Source: an uncultured Clostridia bacterium (GTDB lineage Bacteria; Bacillota; Clostridia; Lachnospirales; Anaerotignaceae). Taken from it: DNA of 64,000 nucleotides. The position numbers and the translations under genes are program-made. This document shows positions 7,710 through 16,158 of the stretch, piece by piece. The notes under the pieces are model-generated. The model saw only the letters and a program-made list of their open reading frames with translations, was not told where the DNA came from and made no database searches. The stretch is from the NCBI GenBank assembly GCA_902477755.1, contig CABSIK010000005.1, positions 62,001 through 126,000 of the forward strand. Reading direction: 5' to 3'. The stretch's first letter is position 1. Every line of letters begins with the position of its first letter.

Positions 7710-9266
7710 TTAATATATTTCATCGATTTGTTCCATTTCGGTGATTTTTTCGCTTTGTTTGCGGATGCGAGGATACATGAGGTAAGGATTGCTTGCCTTT
7801 TTCTCCAGCACCTCAATGGTCAAGGCGCCTGCTTTGCCGGAGGGTGGCGTCAATGTCCAGACATCACCCATATGTAAAGGCAAATCACCAAGTGTCAGAC
7901 CGTCTGTTTTGTTGATGGCGCGCTTGGAAGCAGCTGGTGCGTATTCCATGGGAAAGCCGTTGTCATCGGGGATGGACAGGATGTACTCCCGTGTGTCCTC
8001 CATGGCGAAAGCGGCGAAGATGTCACAGCAGAAATCGTGCAGTGGGTTTTCTGTGGACAGTTCCGCTTCTTTCCAAAGTTTTTCGTCCTTCTGGAATGTG
8101 ACGCGGAGAGCAACCACATCTGTCACCAGTTCAAAACGCAGCATTTCTTCGTAATACCGCAGTTCCAGTTCCGGTGTAATGGCTTCCATGATGCGCGCAA
8201 AGGAAATGTTTTTGGGCATTTTCTGTTTATTGACAGAAAGTTTTTCTTTTGCCGTCAGTTCCATTCCTAGAGCCGTCAGACTGCAATAAGAAGGCGGTGT
8301 GAACAGCTCTGCACCGGGATTATGGTGCATGAGGAACAGTGCCGCCAGATTATTGATGTTCTGATAAAAACGGAAGGGTGTGAAGGAAATGGGGCGCACC
8401 ACATGGAAAAAGTGTCCAAGGGGCGTAAATACCCACTTGTCCATCATAATGCCCGCAAAGAGGAAGGAGGATACAATAGACTGTTCTTCTTCCGTCAGTT
8501 CGTTGGGAGGTGTTTTCCAGATGCTTTCCAGATCAATGTCCACCCGTTTATAAAAGTCCACAAAGACTTGATCGATGTCCATATGGTTTTCCAGATATTG
8601 ATAGAAAAAGCTGCTGCTGACCATGCCCGGTTCCAAGTCCATGGTGTATTGGAGCCGTTCCGCCGCCAGTGCACAGCCTTCCCAAAGGAGGGTGTCCAGC
8701 GCTTCTTTGGGTTCTTTTCCAAAGAAATCATCGGCTTTTGGGCTTTTGGTCACTTTATGGATATGGATGGCAGGAACTTTTTTGAAAAAGCCCATCTGCT
8801 GACAAAGACGTGTGAGATATTCCAGATAAAAGCTGTCAGGCAGTGTGAGTTTTTTCAGCAGCTCTGCTCTGTCCTCCGGCAGGAAAAAGCCGTTTTCGTC
8901 AACGGTGCAGTCCGGCAGACAGGCATCCAGTATGGTCTGCATATCCCGCACCATGGGGTGATTTTCCAATGTGTAGGAAACGGGATGGAAGCTGTATTTT
9001 TCCATGCCTGCGGCTTTTTTGTCCACATGAAGGACGTAAGCCATTTCTGCGCTTGGGTTTTCCGTATCGCAGTGGATGATGTTGGCAGGGGTCAGTATGG
9101 TTTCTCCCGTCAATGCTGTATAATACCATTTGGAAAAAACCATGGGCGCAATGTCCCAAAGACCATCCATGGCTTCTGGGTCCATGCGGCTGGCATACTT
9201 TTCGTATTCCGTTGTAAAAAGCTGCAGCAGATCCTCGTGCCGCAGCTGATCTGTATGATTATTCAT
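7710..9266 (-). CDS. Large protein of unknown function (518 residues)
   Basis: I do not recognise this family with certainty. The protein is soluble, acidic and rich in aromatic residues, with no signal peptide, membrane segment, P-loop or metal motif. The C-terminal 70 residues (LHMGDVWTLTPPSGKAGAL, then YLMYPRIRKQSEK) are faintly like small plasmid pRiA4b ORF-3-type domains, but this is weak. The ATG at 9266 was chosen because AAAGGAG lies 6-7 bases upstream. It is the first gene of a minus-strand group continuing into the aminotransferase, the 141-residue protein and the radical SAM gene. Confidence 0.72.
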   Translation of the reverse strand: MNNHTDQLRHEDLLQLFTTEYEKYASRMDPEAMDGLWDIAPMVFSKWYYTALTGETILTPANIIHCDTENPSAEMAYVLHVDKKAAGMEKYSFHPVSYTLENHPMVRDMQTILDACLPDCTVDENGFFLPEDRAELLKKLTLPDSFYLEYLTRLCQQMGFFKKVPAIHIHKVTKSPKADDFFGKEPKEALDTLLWEGCALAAERLQYTMDLEPGMVSSSFFYQYLENHMDIDQVFVDFYKRVDIDLESIWKTPPNELTEEEQSIVSSFLFAGIMMDKWVFTPLGHFFHVVRPISFTPFRFYQNINNLAALFLMHHNPGAELFTPPSYCSLTALGMELTAKEKLSVNKQKMPKNISFARIMEAITPELELRYYEEMLRFELVTDVVALRVTFQKDEKLWKEAELSTENPLHDFCCDIFAAFAMEDTREYILSIPDDNGFPMEYAPAASKRAINKTDGLTLGDLPLHMGDVWTLTPPSGKAGALTIEVLEKKASNPYLMYPRIRKQSEKITEMEQIDEIY

Positions 9267-9470
9267 GAAGAACTCCTTTTTCATTTGTTTCCTGTCCCTG
9301 CCACATGTGGGCAGAAACAACCACTTTCCATTTTAACAGAAAAAAAGGGCATTGGGAAGAATGGTGTCGAAAAAACATGGGCAATTCTTCAAAAGGAATG
9401 GCAAAAGAGGCAAACGTTTTTGTGCAAAAGACAGAAAGTGGATTGTTTCAAAAAAAACCCTCCCATTTTA

Positions 9471-9499
9471 TTGAAACTGTGGACAGAATGTGCTATATT
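9471..9499 (+). promoter_or_regulatory. SigA promoter of pheB
   Basis: TTGAAA at 9471-9476 and TATATT at 9494-9499 are spaced by 17 bases, about 55 bases before the pheB start. Confidence 0.7.
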
Positions 9500-9554
9500 C
9501 CTTGTAGTAGAAACAAATGTATGTATCGGAGATACAAAAAGGGGAGAACAAATA

Positions 9555-9998
9555 TTGAAAGAAGATAAGAATTTTTTCATCGTGGACAAAAGCGTACTGC
9601 CTGAAATTTTTCTGAAGGTTATGGAAGTGAAAAACCTGCTGGAAAGCAAGAAGGAAAAAACAGTACAGGATGCGGTGAACCGCGTCGGCATCAGCCGCAG
9701 TGCTTTTTATAAGTACCGTGACGCTGTCCATCCGCTCTACGAAAACACAAGAGGAAAAACCGTCACCATCGCAGCCAATCTGGATGATACACCGGGGCTC
9801 CTTTCCGCAGTGCTCAACAGCATTGCCACAGAAGGCGCAAACATCCTGACCATCAACCAGACCATTCCCATCAATGGCATCGCCAACGTGACAATCACCA
9901 TCGAAACAAATGAAATGCAGGGTGAATTTGGCAGACTCATGACCCAGCTGGAAAACTTGCAGGGCATGCAGTCCATCAAAATCATCGGCAGAGAATAA
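9555..9998 (+). CDS. pheB: ACT domain protein PheB (UPF0735 family)
   Basis: The 147-residue protein has a helix-turn-helix-like N-terminal part (TVQDAVNRVGISRSAFYKYR, residues about 35-55). An ACT domain follows from residue 70 (VTIAANLDDTPGLLSAVLNS), the fold that senses amino acids. In Bacillus it lies beside pheA; the role is probably regulatory and linked to aromatic or aspartate-family amino acids. The start is TTG at 9555, with GGGGAG 8-9 bases upstream and an excellent SigA promoter. It precedes thrB and lysC, but a terminator-like hairpin lies between, so read-through would be partial. Confidence 0.87.
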   Translation: MKEDKNFFIVDKSVLPEIFLKVMEVKNLLESKKEKTVQDAVNRVGISRSAFYKYRDAVHPLYENTRGKTVTIAANLDDTPGLLSAVLNSIATEGANILTINQTIPINGIANVTITIETNEMQGEFGRLMTQLENLQGMQSIKIIGRE

Positions 9999-10034
9999 AC
10001 GAAAGAAAAAAGTAAATAAAATGGCAAGGAAATC

Positions 10035-10072
10035 GACCCGCATCGTCTGCGGATGAGGCGGGTCTTGTTTTT
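10035..10072 (+). terminator. Intrinsic terminator after pheB
   Basis: A GC-rich stem (GACCCGC with GCGGGTC, 10035-10064) is followed by TTGTTTTT. It could also act as an attenuator in front of thrB, but no leader peptide or T-box motif was found. Confidence 0.7.
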
Positions 10073-10125
10073 GACCGCAAAAATCGGTGATGAAAAGGGG
10101 AAAAACGAAAAAGGAGGCTTCTGTT

Positions 10126-11052
10126 ATGATTCATATACGGGTACCTGCCACATCTGCCAATATGGGACCTGGCTTTGACAGCATCGGTGTGGCGCTGCAG
10201 TTGTACAACCATTTGTGGGTAGAAGAAATCCCTGAGGGCGTAGAAATCGAAATCCGCAAGGAACAGCCCATTGCCATTCCTACAGACGAGAGCAACCTCA
10301 TTTATCAGACCATGCGTAAGCTCTACGACGCAAAGGGTCTGAAAATGCCTGGTGTGCGTCTGATTCAGTCTGACGATATTCCTATGGTGCGCGGACTGGG
10401 AAGCAGTGCCGCTTGTATCGTCGGCGGGCTCATGGCAGCAAATGAGCTGGCAGGCAGACCTTGCACCAAGGAAGAACTGGCAGAAATGGCAGCACAGATG
10501 GAAGGTCACCCGGATAATTCTAACCCTGCTTTTTTCGGCAGCATGGTGGTAGGGGCTTTGGGCGAAAAAAATATGAAACATGTACGTTTGGAGTTGCCCG
10601 ACGACTTATTTTTTGCTATAATGGTGCCGGATTTCCCCGTTTCTACGGAGCGGTCAAGAAGCGTACTGCCAAAAGACTATTCCCGGAGCGATGTTGTATT
10701 TAACGTGTCCCGGGCGGCATTATTGGTAGCGTCTTTGATGACAGGGAAATTCGAAAACCTGGAGATGGCCATGGAGGATAAAATCCACCAGCCGTACAGA
10801 AAAGAACTGATCCCTCACATGGAGGATATATTTGCAAAAGCCAAGGAAAGCGGTGCCACGGCATGCTATTTGAGCGGCGCAGGTTCTACCTTGATGGCGA
10901 TGGTAACAAAAGACAAGGCTGAAACATTCAGGAATCAAATGTCCGCCTACTTTGCAGCACTGCCCAACAACTGGCAGCTGACGCTGCTGAAGCCGGATTT
11001 GGAAGGTGCTGTAGTAGTGACTGAATCACAGGAGGAAGTAGAAAAATGTTAA
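10126..11052 (+). CDS. thrB: Homoserine kinase
   Basis: ThrB phosphorylates L-homoserine with ATP in threonine synthesis. The 308-residue product is a GHMP kinase. It opens with VRVPATSANMGPGFDS-type sequence (here IRVPATSANMGPGFDS), carries the ATP-binding loop VRGLGSSAACIVGGLM near residue 90, and has the C-terminal LSGAGSTLMAM motif. The ATG at 10126 has AAGGAGG 9 bases upstream; a longer frame lacks one. The next gene, aspartokinase, overlaps its end by 7 bp. thrC and hom are not in the window, so the pathway is split across the chromosome. Confidence 0.93.
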   Translation: MIHIRVPATSANMGPGFDSIGVALQLYNHLWVEEIPEGVEIEIRKEQPIAIPTDESNLIYQTMRKLYDAKGLKMPGVRLIQSDDIPMVRGLGSSAACIVGGLMAANELAGRPCTKEELAEMAAQMEGHPDNSNPAFFGSMVVGALGEKNMKHVRLELPDDLFFAIMVPDFPVSTERSRSVLPKDYSRSDVVFNVSRAALLVASLMTGKFENLEMAMEDKIHQPYRKELIPHMEDIFAKAKESGATACYLSGAGSTLMAMVTKDKAETFRNQMSAYFAALPNNWQLTLLKPDLEGAVVVTESQEEVEKC

Positions 11053-12272
11053 TTGTGCAGAAATATGGCGGCAGCTCCGTCGCCAATGCAGAAAGAGTAT
11101 TCAATGTTGCCAAGCGGATTCTGGCAACACAGAAAGAAGGCAATGACGTTGTAGTTGTTCTGTCCGCACAGGGCAAGACAACAGACGGACTCATTGCCAA
11201 AGCAAAAGAAATCAATCCCAAGGCAAGCCGCAGAGAAATGGATATGCTGCTGGTGACTGGGGAACAGCAGTCCGTAGCCCTCATGGCAATGGCCATCAAC
11301 GCTTTGGGCGGCAGAGCCGTTTCCCTCAATGCCGTACAGGTAGGGATTGAAACCACAAATACTTACAGCAATGCCCGTATTCGTAAAATCCATTCCGAAC
11401 GCATTGAGAACGAACTGGAACAGGGCAACATCGTACTGGTGACAGGTTTCCAGGGCGTGAATATGCTGGGAGATATGACCACACTGGGCCGCGGCGGTTC
11501 CGATACGTCCGCAGTGGCGCTGGCAGCAGCCCTCAACGCAGATATTTGCGAGATCTACACAGACGTAGAAGGTGTTTACACAGCAGACCCCCGCGTGGTA
11601 AAAGATGCCAGAAAGCTGGATGAAATCAGTTATGACGAAATGCTGGAACTGGCGTCTTTGGGTGCGAAGGTGCTTCACTGCCGTTCTGTAGAAGTGGCGA
11701 AGAAGTACAATGTGAAACTGGTGGTGCGTTCCAGTATGTCTGACGCGCCCGGTACAGAAGTGAAGGAGGATTGTAAGATGGAAAGAATGCTGGTAAGCGG
11801 TGTAGCTGCCGATAAAAATGTATCCCGTATTTCAGTTTTAGGTGTCAAAGACGAGCCCGGTAAGGCTTTTGAAATATTCGATCTGATGGCAAGAGAAAAG
11901 GTAAGCGTAGATATCATCCTGCAGTCCAACGGACATGACGGCAGACAGGATATTTCCTTCACTATCGGTCAGGACGATCTGGATATTGCGCTGAAGGCAC
12001 TGGAAGAAAATAAAGAAAGACTGACTGCACAGGAAATTGCTCACGATGAAAACGTTGCAAAACTGTCCATCGTTGGTGCAGGTATGGCAACAAATCCCGG
12101 TGTTGCAGCAATGTTCTTTGAAGCTATGTATGATGCGGGTGTAAACATCGAAATGATCTCTACATCTGAAATCAAGATCACACTGCTGATCCCTAGAAAA
12201 GACATTGACGAAGCAATGATTGCTGTACATGATAAATTCAAAATTGCATCTGTGAATATGAGAAAAGACTGA
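11046..12272 (+). CDS. lysC: Aspartate kinase
   Basis: The enzyme phosphorylates L-aspartate, the first step towards lysine, threonine and methionine. The 408-residue monofunctional form begins MLIVQKYGGSSVANAERV with the kinase KYGGSSV motif. The catalytic domain runs to about residue 240 (GRGGSDTSAVALAAAL and FTDVEGVYTADPR-like EIYTDVEGVYTADPR). Two ACT domains follow (ISVLGVKDEPGKAFEIFDLM and LSIVGAGMATNPGVAAMFFE), which bind the feedback inhibitor. Which amino acid inhibits it cannot be told from sequence. The start overlaps thrB by 7 bp. A terminator follows about 80 bases downstream. Confidence 0.93.
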   Translation: MLIVQKYGGSSVANAERVFNVAKRILATQKEGNDVVVVLSAQGKTTDGLIAKAKEINPKASRREMDMLLVTGEQQSVALMAMAINALGGRAVSLNAVQVGIETTNTYSNARIRKIHSERIENELEQGNIVLVTGFQGVNMLGDMTTLGRGGSDTSAVALAAALNADICEIYTDVEGVYTADPRVVKDARKLDEISYDEMLELASLGAKVLHCRSVEVAKKYNVKLVVRSSMSDAPGTEVKEDCKMERMLVSGVAADKNVSRISVLGVKDEPGKAFEIFDLMAREKVSVDIILQSNGHDGRQDISFTIGQDDLDIALKALEENKERLTAQEIAHDENVAKLSIVGAGMATNPGVAAMFFEAMYDAGVNIEMISTSEIKITLLIPRKDIDEAMIAVHDKFKIASVNMRKD

Positions 12273-12350
12273 TTTTTCATAAACCAGAATGAAAACGGAA
12301 TGTTTTTGGAAAAGCAAACTTTGAGAAAACATTCCTGATAAAAATGAAAT

Positions 12351-12391
12351 GGCTGGAATTCTTTTGTTGTAAGGATTCCAGCTGTTTTTTT
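12351..12391 (+). terminator. Intrinsic terminator of thrB-lysC
   Basis: A 13-bp stem (GGCTGGAATTCTT, 12351-12363, with AAGGATTCCAGCT, 12371-12383) precedes seven T. Confidence 0.88.
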
Positions 12392-12550
12392 GTGCCATGG
12401 TCTTGTCGTACATAATAGACGACAAATGACGGAAAGTGTTTTGCAAAGGAAGGCGCAGACATTGCGTTTTTTGGTGGAAAAAGCAATGTTTTGGCGTTTT
12501 TTGGGTATTATCTGCCAGAAGATTTTTTTGTTTTTTGTATAACATGCCGC

Positions 12551-12579
12551 TTGTTTCTTTGTCTAAGTTCATGTACAAT
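12551..12579 (+). promoter_or_regulatory. SigA promoter of ispE
   Basis: TTGTTT at 12551-12556 and TACAAT at 12574-12579 have a 17-base spacer, about 45 bases before the ispE start. Confidence 0.6.
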
Positions 12580-12623
12580 AGTTACAAGACTTGTATACAG
12601 TATAGAAAAAACGAGGGAACGAC

Positions 12624-13541
12624 GTGGAAGAAATCAGATTAAAAGCACGGGCAAAAATCAACTTAACACTGGATGTGACAGGCAAGCGGGACAATGGCTA
12701 CCACGAACTGCAGATGATTATGCAGACTGTAGGGCTCTATGACGAAATCGTTCTGCGGAAAATTCCGGAGAATGAAATCCGTCTGGAATCCAACGTGAGC
12801 TGGCTGCCTGCGGACAACCGCAATCTGGCATGGCGTGCGGCAGAACTCATGCGCAGCACCTACGACATCAAGGAAGGCGTTTTGATTCAAATTGACAAAC
12901 GGATTCCTGTGGCGGCAGGACTGGCTGGCGGCAGCGCAGACTGCGCGGCAGTGCTGGTGGGCATGAATAAGCTGTTTTCGTTGAAATTGCCCGGGAAAAA
13001 GCTGGAGGAGCTGGCTTTGACCATGGGAACGGATATCCCTTACTGTGTGCGCCGGGGAACGGTGCTGGCAGAAGGTGTGGGAGAGGTGCTGACCAATATC
13101 GAGCCACCCTGTCCATTCTGCTATGTGGTACTGGCAAAACTGCCTGTAAGCGTATCCACAGCGAAGGTCTACCAGAGCCTGAAATGGGATCAGGTAGAAC
13201 ACCACCCTGATACCAAAGGAATGTTGGCGGCTATGGCGGCGGCAGATGTGCCTGCCATGGGACGGCTGCTGGGCAATGTACTGGAAACAGTTACTATTCC
13301 CATGTATCCAAAAATCGCTGATATCAAGGAAAGTATGTTGGAAAACGGAGCGGAAGGCGCCCTCATGAGCGGCAGCGGCCCCACCGTTTTCGGTTTGTTT
13401 ACCAAACAGGAAAGGGCGAAGGAAGCGGCGAAGATTCTGCGGAAGCAGTTCGCCATGAGAGATGTATTTGTGACACAGATTTACCATGTGCCCCACGGCA
13501 AGAAGGAAAGGAGAACCACTGATGGCAGACACAAGATTTAA
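12624..13541 (+). CDS. ispE: 4-diphosphocytidyl-2-C-methyl-D-erythritol kinase
   Basis: IspE phosphorylates CDP-methylerythritol in the non-mevalonate isoprenoid pathway. The 305-residue GHMP kinase shows the early substrate-binding KARAKINLTLDVTGKRDNGY, the ATP loop PVAAGLAGGSADCAAVL near residue 95 and the late LMSGSGPTVFGLF motif. The start is GTG at 12624, with GAGGGAAC a few bases upstream. The C-terminal tail is about 15 residues longer than usual because the frame runs 20 bases into the following GntR gene, so the pair is translationally coupled. Confidence 0.93.
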   Translation: MEEIRLKARAKINLTLDVTGKRDNGYHELQMIMQTVGLYDEIVLRKIPENEIRLESNVSWLPADNRNLAWRAAELMRSTYDIKEGVLIQIDKRIPVAAGLAGGSADCAAVLVGMNKLFSLKLPGKKLEELALTMGTDIPYCVRRGTVLAEGVGEVLTNIEPPCPFCYVVLAKLPVSVSTAKVYQSLKWDQVEHHPDTKGMLAAMAAADVPAMGRLLGNVLETVTIPMYPKIADIKESMLENGAEGALMSGSGPTVFGLFTKQERAKEAAKILRKQFAMRDVFVTQIYHVPHGKKERRTTDGRHKI

Positions 13542-14205
13542 TATCAATTCTAACGAATATCTTCCCCTGCGGGATGTTGTATTCAATACACTCAGAGACG
13601 CAATTTTGACAGGGAAACTGGTTCCCGGTGAAAGACTGATGGAAAACCAGCTGGCGGAAAAACTGGGCGTAAGCCGTACACCCGTCAGAGAAGCCCTGCG
13701 TATGCTGGAACTGGAAAATCTGGTGGAACTGGTGCCCAGAAAAGGCGCACAGGTGCTGGATATGAGCGAAAAAGACATTATTAACATCTTGGAAGTCAGA
13801 GGTGTTCTGGAAGGTCTGGCAACTGGTCTGGCTTGTAAGAAAATGGGCGCAGAAGGTTTGGCAGAACTGAAAAGTCTGGAAGAACGCTTTGAAAAAGCCA
13901 TTTCTGAAAAAGCACTGGAAGAAATTGCGGAAATCGACGAACAGTTCCACAATGTGATCTTTGCTTCCACTGACAATGACAAACTGATCCACATTTTTAA
14001 TAACCTGCAGATTCAGCTGTATCGTTACCGTATGGCACATCTGAAGCTGGATTCTTCTATCCCTGCTATCGTGGCACATCACAAAGGCATTATCCGTGCC
14101 ATTGAAAACCACGATGTGGAAGAAGGTACAACCATGGCACAGGGTCATGTAAAATATCACACAGAATTCATTCTGCGTGCTGTTCGCAACAAAGAAACAA
14201 AGTAA
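13522..14205 (+). CDS. GntR-family transcriptional regulator (FadR/FCD subfamily)
   Basis: The 227-residue protein has an N-terminal winged helix (LRDAILTGKLVPGERLMENQ, then LGVSRTPVREALRMLE, residues 15-75) and an all-helical FCD effector domain from about residue 90 (EVRGVLEGLATGLAC, with metal/ligand His residues in IDEQFHNVIF and IVAHHKGII). FCD regulators bind small organic acids. Its target is unknown. The ATG at 13522 lies within the end of ispE, after AGGAAAGGAG. It could be the regulator of the palindromic TGTATGGATACA operators at 4.36 kb, but nothing here links them directly. Confidence 0.9.
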   Translation: MADTRFNINSNEYLPLRDVVFNTLRDAILTGKLVPGERLMENQLAEKLGVSRTPVREALRMLELENLVELVPRKGAQVLDMSEKDIINILEVRGVLEGLATGLACKKMGAEGLAELKSLEERFEKAISEKALEEIAEIDEQFHNVIFASTDNDKLIHIFNNLQIQLYRYRMAHLKLDSSIPAIVAHHKGIIRAIENHDVEEGTTMAQGHVKYHTEFILRAVRNKETK

Positions 14206-14234
14206 GAAAATAAAGAAAGACAGAATCCTTGGAA

Positions 14235-14260
14235 TGATCTGAACCTAAAAAGTTAGACAA
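14235..14260 (+). mobile_element. Solo IS3-type terminal inverted repeat (remnant)
   Basis: TGATCTGAACCTAAAAAG and then TTAGACAA closely resemble the ends of IS3/IS150-group insertion sequences, which typically read TGA-CCC-AAAAGTTAGACA. No orfA/orfB lies next to it, so only a solo end is left. This comes from memory of the family and was not checked by a search. Confidence 0.4.
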
Positions 14261-14293
14261 TATTTTTAAATTAAAATTGTTCAAGAAGCCAGA

Positions 14294-14330
14294 AGGGCTT
14301 GTTGTCTGTGAATCGCAGGCAGCAAGCCCT
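14294..14330 (+). terminator. Long GC-rich hairpin, possible terminator of ispE-gntR
   Basis: A 15-bp stem (14294-14308 with 14316-14330, two G-T pairs) has a 7-base loop. The T tail is short (TTTCG), so termination may be weak. It may belong to the IS3-type remnant. Confidence 0.45.
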
Positions 14331-14393
14331 TTCGCTGTACGCCGAATAGGCATGATAAAATCCCCGTTCAACTGGGGGAGATAAATAAGAAAG

Positions 14394-14453
14394 AAACCTC
14401 CTGCGTTATAATGGAATTGGTCTGGCAACCAAAATTATAGAAGCAGGAGGTTT
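14394..14453 (+). promoter_or_regulatory. Ribosome-binding-site hairpin of the degenerate IS200 element
   Basis: AAACCTCCTGC at 14394-14404 is the exact complement of GCAGGAGGTTT at 14443-14453, which holds the AGGAGG for the start at 14459. This matches the IS200 strategy of hiding the ribosome binding site in a stem. Confidence 0.7.
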
Positions 14454-14458
14454 TGTCA

Positions 14459-14896
14459 ATGAATGACATAAAAAGTTTATCACATTTCAAATGGAGATGC
14501 AAATATCATATTGTTTTTGCTCCGAAATACCGCAGACAAGTAATTTATAAAATGAAAAGCAGATATGGGAAGAATATTAAGAGGCTCTGTGAAAAAAAGT
14601 TGTGAATTTTGCAGAGGCAGAATGTTGTTCAAATCATACACATATGTTGATTGAGATTACGCCGCATTTCAGTGTATCTGGTTTTATGGGGTATATGAAG
14701 AGTAAGAGTAGTCTAATGACATTTGATAGGCACCCAAATTTAAGGTACAAGTATGGAAATCGACATTTTTGGTGTAGAGGATATTTTGTAGATATATGAA
14801 ACGGCAATAAAGGAATACATCAAAAATCAGCTGGAAGATGACCAAATAAGTTCAAAGGATTTTACAGCCCCGTTTACGGGTGAGCCAGCGAAATAA
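14459..14896 (+). pseudogene. tnpA: IS200/IS605-family TnpA transposase, frameshifted
   Basis: TnpA is a single-strand HUH transposase. The first frame gives MNDIKSLSHFKWRCKYHIVF and APKYRR and then hits TGA at about 14601-14604. A second frame continues with SNHTHMLIEITPHFSVSGF and SLMTFDRHPN to HFWCRGYFVDI and stops. A third frame supplies IKEYIKNQLEDD and the end. At least two frameshifts therefore inactivate it. The HUH histidines (HTH) and the YI-NQ tyrosine helix can still be read in separate frames. It is a diverged relative, not a copy, of the intact gene at 16441. Confidence 0.85.
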
Positions 14897-15060
14897 GGCA
14901 TAAAAAGTGCCCCCGAGTAGGGGGCAGCCAGAGTTAAAGATGTGGTTGTCAGACCATTCAGTGCCCCCTTCAGGGGCTGCCACAAGAGATAGACCCTGAT
15001 AGGATCTACTCAAACCACCAGTTCAACGGGTGGTTTTGATTTGGTGCTGCGTGAAAAAGT

Positions 15061-15486
15061 TTATACTTCTTCCTCTGCCTTTTTGCAGGCAGCGCATTTT
15101 CCGTAAAGAATCAGCTGCTCACAGGATACTTCAAAATCCAGAGGTTTGGACAGTTTCTTGTGGAGGTCTGTCAATTCGTCATTGCATAAGTCTGAAACGC
15201 AGCCGCAAACGGTGCAAACCGTATGGGGATGGCAATAGACATGGGCGTCATAGCGTGCGCTTCCTTCTCCTACGTTCAGTTCCTGTACCAGCCCGAGGTG
15301 CTTGAAAAAGTCCAGAGTTTTATATACAGTAGCCAAGCTCATGGTAGGATTGGTGGCTTCCAATGTGCGGTAAATGGTTTCCGCATTGGGATGTTCTGTC
15401 GAATGCAACAGCATATTATAGACAGCAATTCTCTGGGGTGTTACCTTGAGGCCTTTTTCTCGCAGCACTTGTGCTGTTTCTTTCAT
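15061..15486 (-). CDS. Fur-family metalloregulator (PerR-like)
   Basis: The 141-residue repressor has an N-terminal winged helix (LREKGLKVTPQRIAVYNMLL, then MSLATVYKTLDFF). Its C-terminal metal-binding domain has the regulatory His cluster in YDAHVYCHPHTV and two Cys pairs, CTVC and CAAC, for the structural zinc. The pattern fits PerR (peroxide) or Fur (iron) type regulation, and the sequence alone does not decide. The ATG at 15486 has AGGAGG 7 bases upstream. It is divergent from trmL, with an AT-rich palindrome near its own transcription start, which suggests autoregulation. Confidence 0.9.
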   Translation of the reverse strand: MKETAQVLREKGLKVTPQRIAVYNMLLHSTEHPNAETIYRTLEATNPTMSLATVYKTLDFFKHLGLVQELNVGEGSARYDAHVYCHPHTVCTVCGCVSDLCNDELTDLHKKLSKPLDFEVSCEQLILYGKCAACKKAEEEV

Positions 15487-15503
15487 AGGCAACCCTCCTA
15501 ACT

Positions 15504-15550
15504 AATAATTATTCTTATATAATAATATAGTATAAAAAGGAATTGGTCAA
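15504..15550 (-). promoter_or_regulatory. Promoter and Fur/PerR-like palindrome of the Fur-family gene
   Basis: On the minus strand TTGACC (15550-15545) and TATTAT (15527-15522) are 17 bases apart. Just downstream is the perfect palindrome AATAATTATT (15504-15513), which resembles the core of PerR/Fur boxes (TATAATnATTATA). Its position over the transcription start fits autorepression. Confidence 0.55.
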
Positions 15551-15632
15551 GTACCAGAAAGTGGAAATATTGAACAAATTTTATTTTTATGCTAAAATTA
15601 AGAAGAAATTTCCAAAGAAAAGAGGGAAAAAT

Positions 15633-16139
15633 GTGCATATCGTGTTATTAGAGCCGGAAATTCCACAGAATGCAGGCAATATCGCAAGAACATGTGCTGT
15701 GACGAATACAGTGCTGCATTTAATCAAGCCTCTGGGATTTTCTGTAGAGGATAAATATTTGAAACGGGCTGGGTTGGATTACTGGAAACTGCTGGACATT
15801 CGCTATTATGAGAATTTTCAGGATTTTCTGGATAAAAATCCTAATGCGAAAATCTGGATGGCAACTACAAAAGCCAAGCATGTTTATACAGATGTGACTT
15901 TTGGGGAGAATGACTATCTTATGTTTGGGAAGGAAAGTGCAGGCATTCCTGAGGAAATTCTGCTGCAATATCCTGATACAGCCATCCGCATTCCCATGCT
16001 GGAAGCAGCAAGAAGTCTGAATCTGTCCAATTCTGTAGCCATCATCATTTATGAAGCCCTGCGGCAGCAGGGATTTCCCGGCATGCTTCAGGAAGGGGAG
16101 CTGCACCGTCATACATGGGCAGAAGCGAAAACAGAATAA
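15633..16139 (+). CDS. trmL: tRNA (cytidine/uridine-34 2'-O)-methyltransferase
   Basis: TrmL methylates the wobble ribose of tRNA-Leu isoacceptors using SAM. The 168-residue SPOUT (trefoil-knot) protein shows MHIVLLEPEIPQNAGNIART at the N-terminus, the SAM-binding FGKESAGIPEEIL and the knot strand ARSLNLSNSVAIIIYEALR. The start is GTG at 15633, with AGAGGG 7-8 bases upstream; the frame is open further back without a good ribosome binding site. It is divergent from the Fur-type repressor and has its own terminator. Confidence 0.92.
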   Translation: MHIVLLEPEIPQNAGNIARTCAVTNTVLHLIKPLGFSVEDKYLKRAGLDYWKLLDIRYYENFQDFLDKNPNAKIWMATTKAKHVYTDVTFGENDYLMFGKESAGIPEEILLQYPDTAIRIPMLEAARSLNLSNSVAIIIYEALRQQGFPGMLQEGELHRHTWAEAKTE

Positions 16140-16158
16140 GAATATTTTAGAACCAAAG

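Larger units (their letters stand above)
14358..15040 (+). mobile_element. Degenerate IS200-type element
   Basis: It has the same layout as the intact copy at 16321-17048. There is a left-end hairpin (CCCCGTTCAACTGGGG, about 14362-14377), a hairpin hiding the transposase ribosome binding site, a broken tnpA, three hairpins behind it, and a right-end hairpin at 15012-15036 followed by TTGATT. Exact ends are uncertain by a few bases because these elements make no target duplication. Confidence 0.75.

Noticed and set aside
8322..9560. Long plus-strand open frame opposite the 518-residue gene and running into pheB
   Set aside because: It has no ribosome binding site or promoter at its start, the His/Phe-rich composition is typical of an antisense shadow, and only its end coincides with the true pheB frame.
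10000..10125. T-box or lysine/threonine attenuator before thrB-lysC
   Set aside because: The hairpin at 10035-10072 lacks a T-box sequence, specifier loop, leader peptide or antiterminator partner. It is best read as the pheB terminator.
12663..13994. 443-codon minus-strand frame opposite ispE and gntR
   Set aside because: It spans two well-supported plus-strand genes and shows no domain or start signals.
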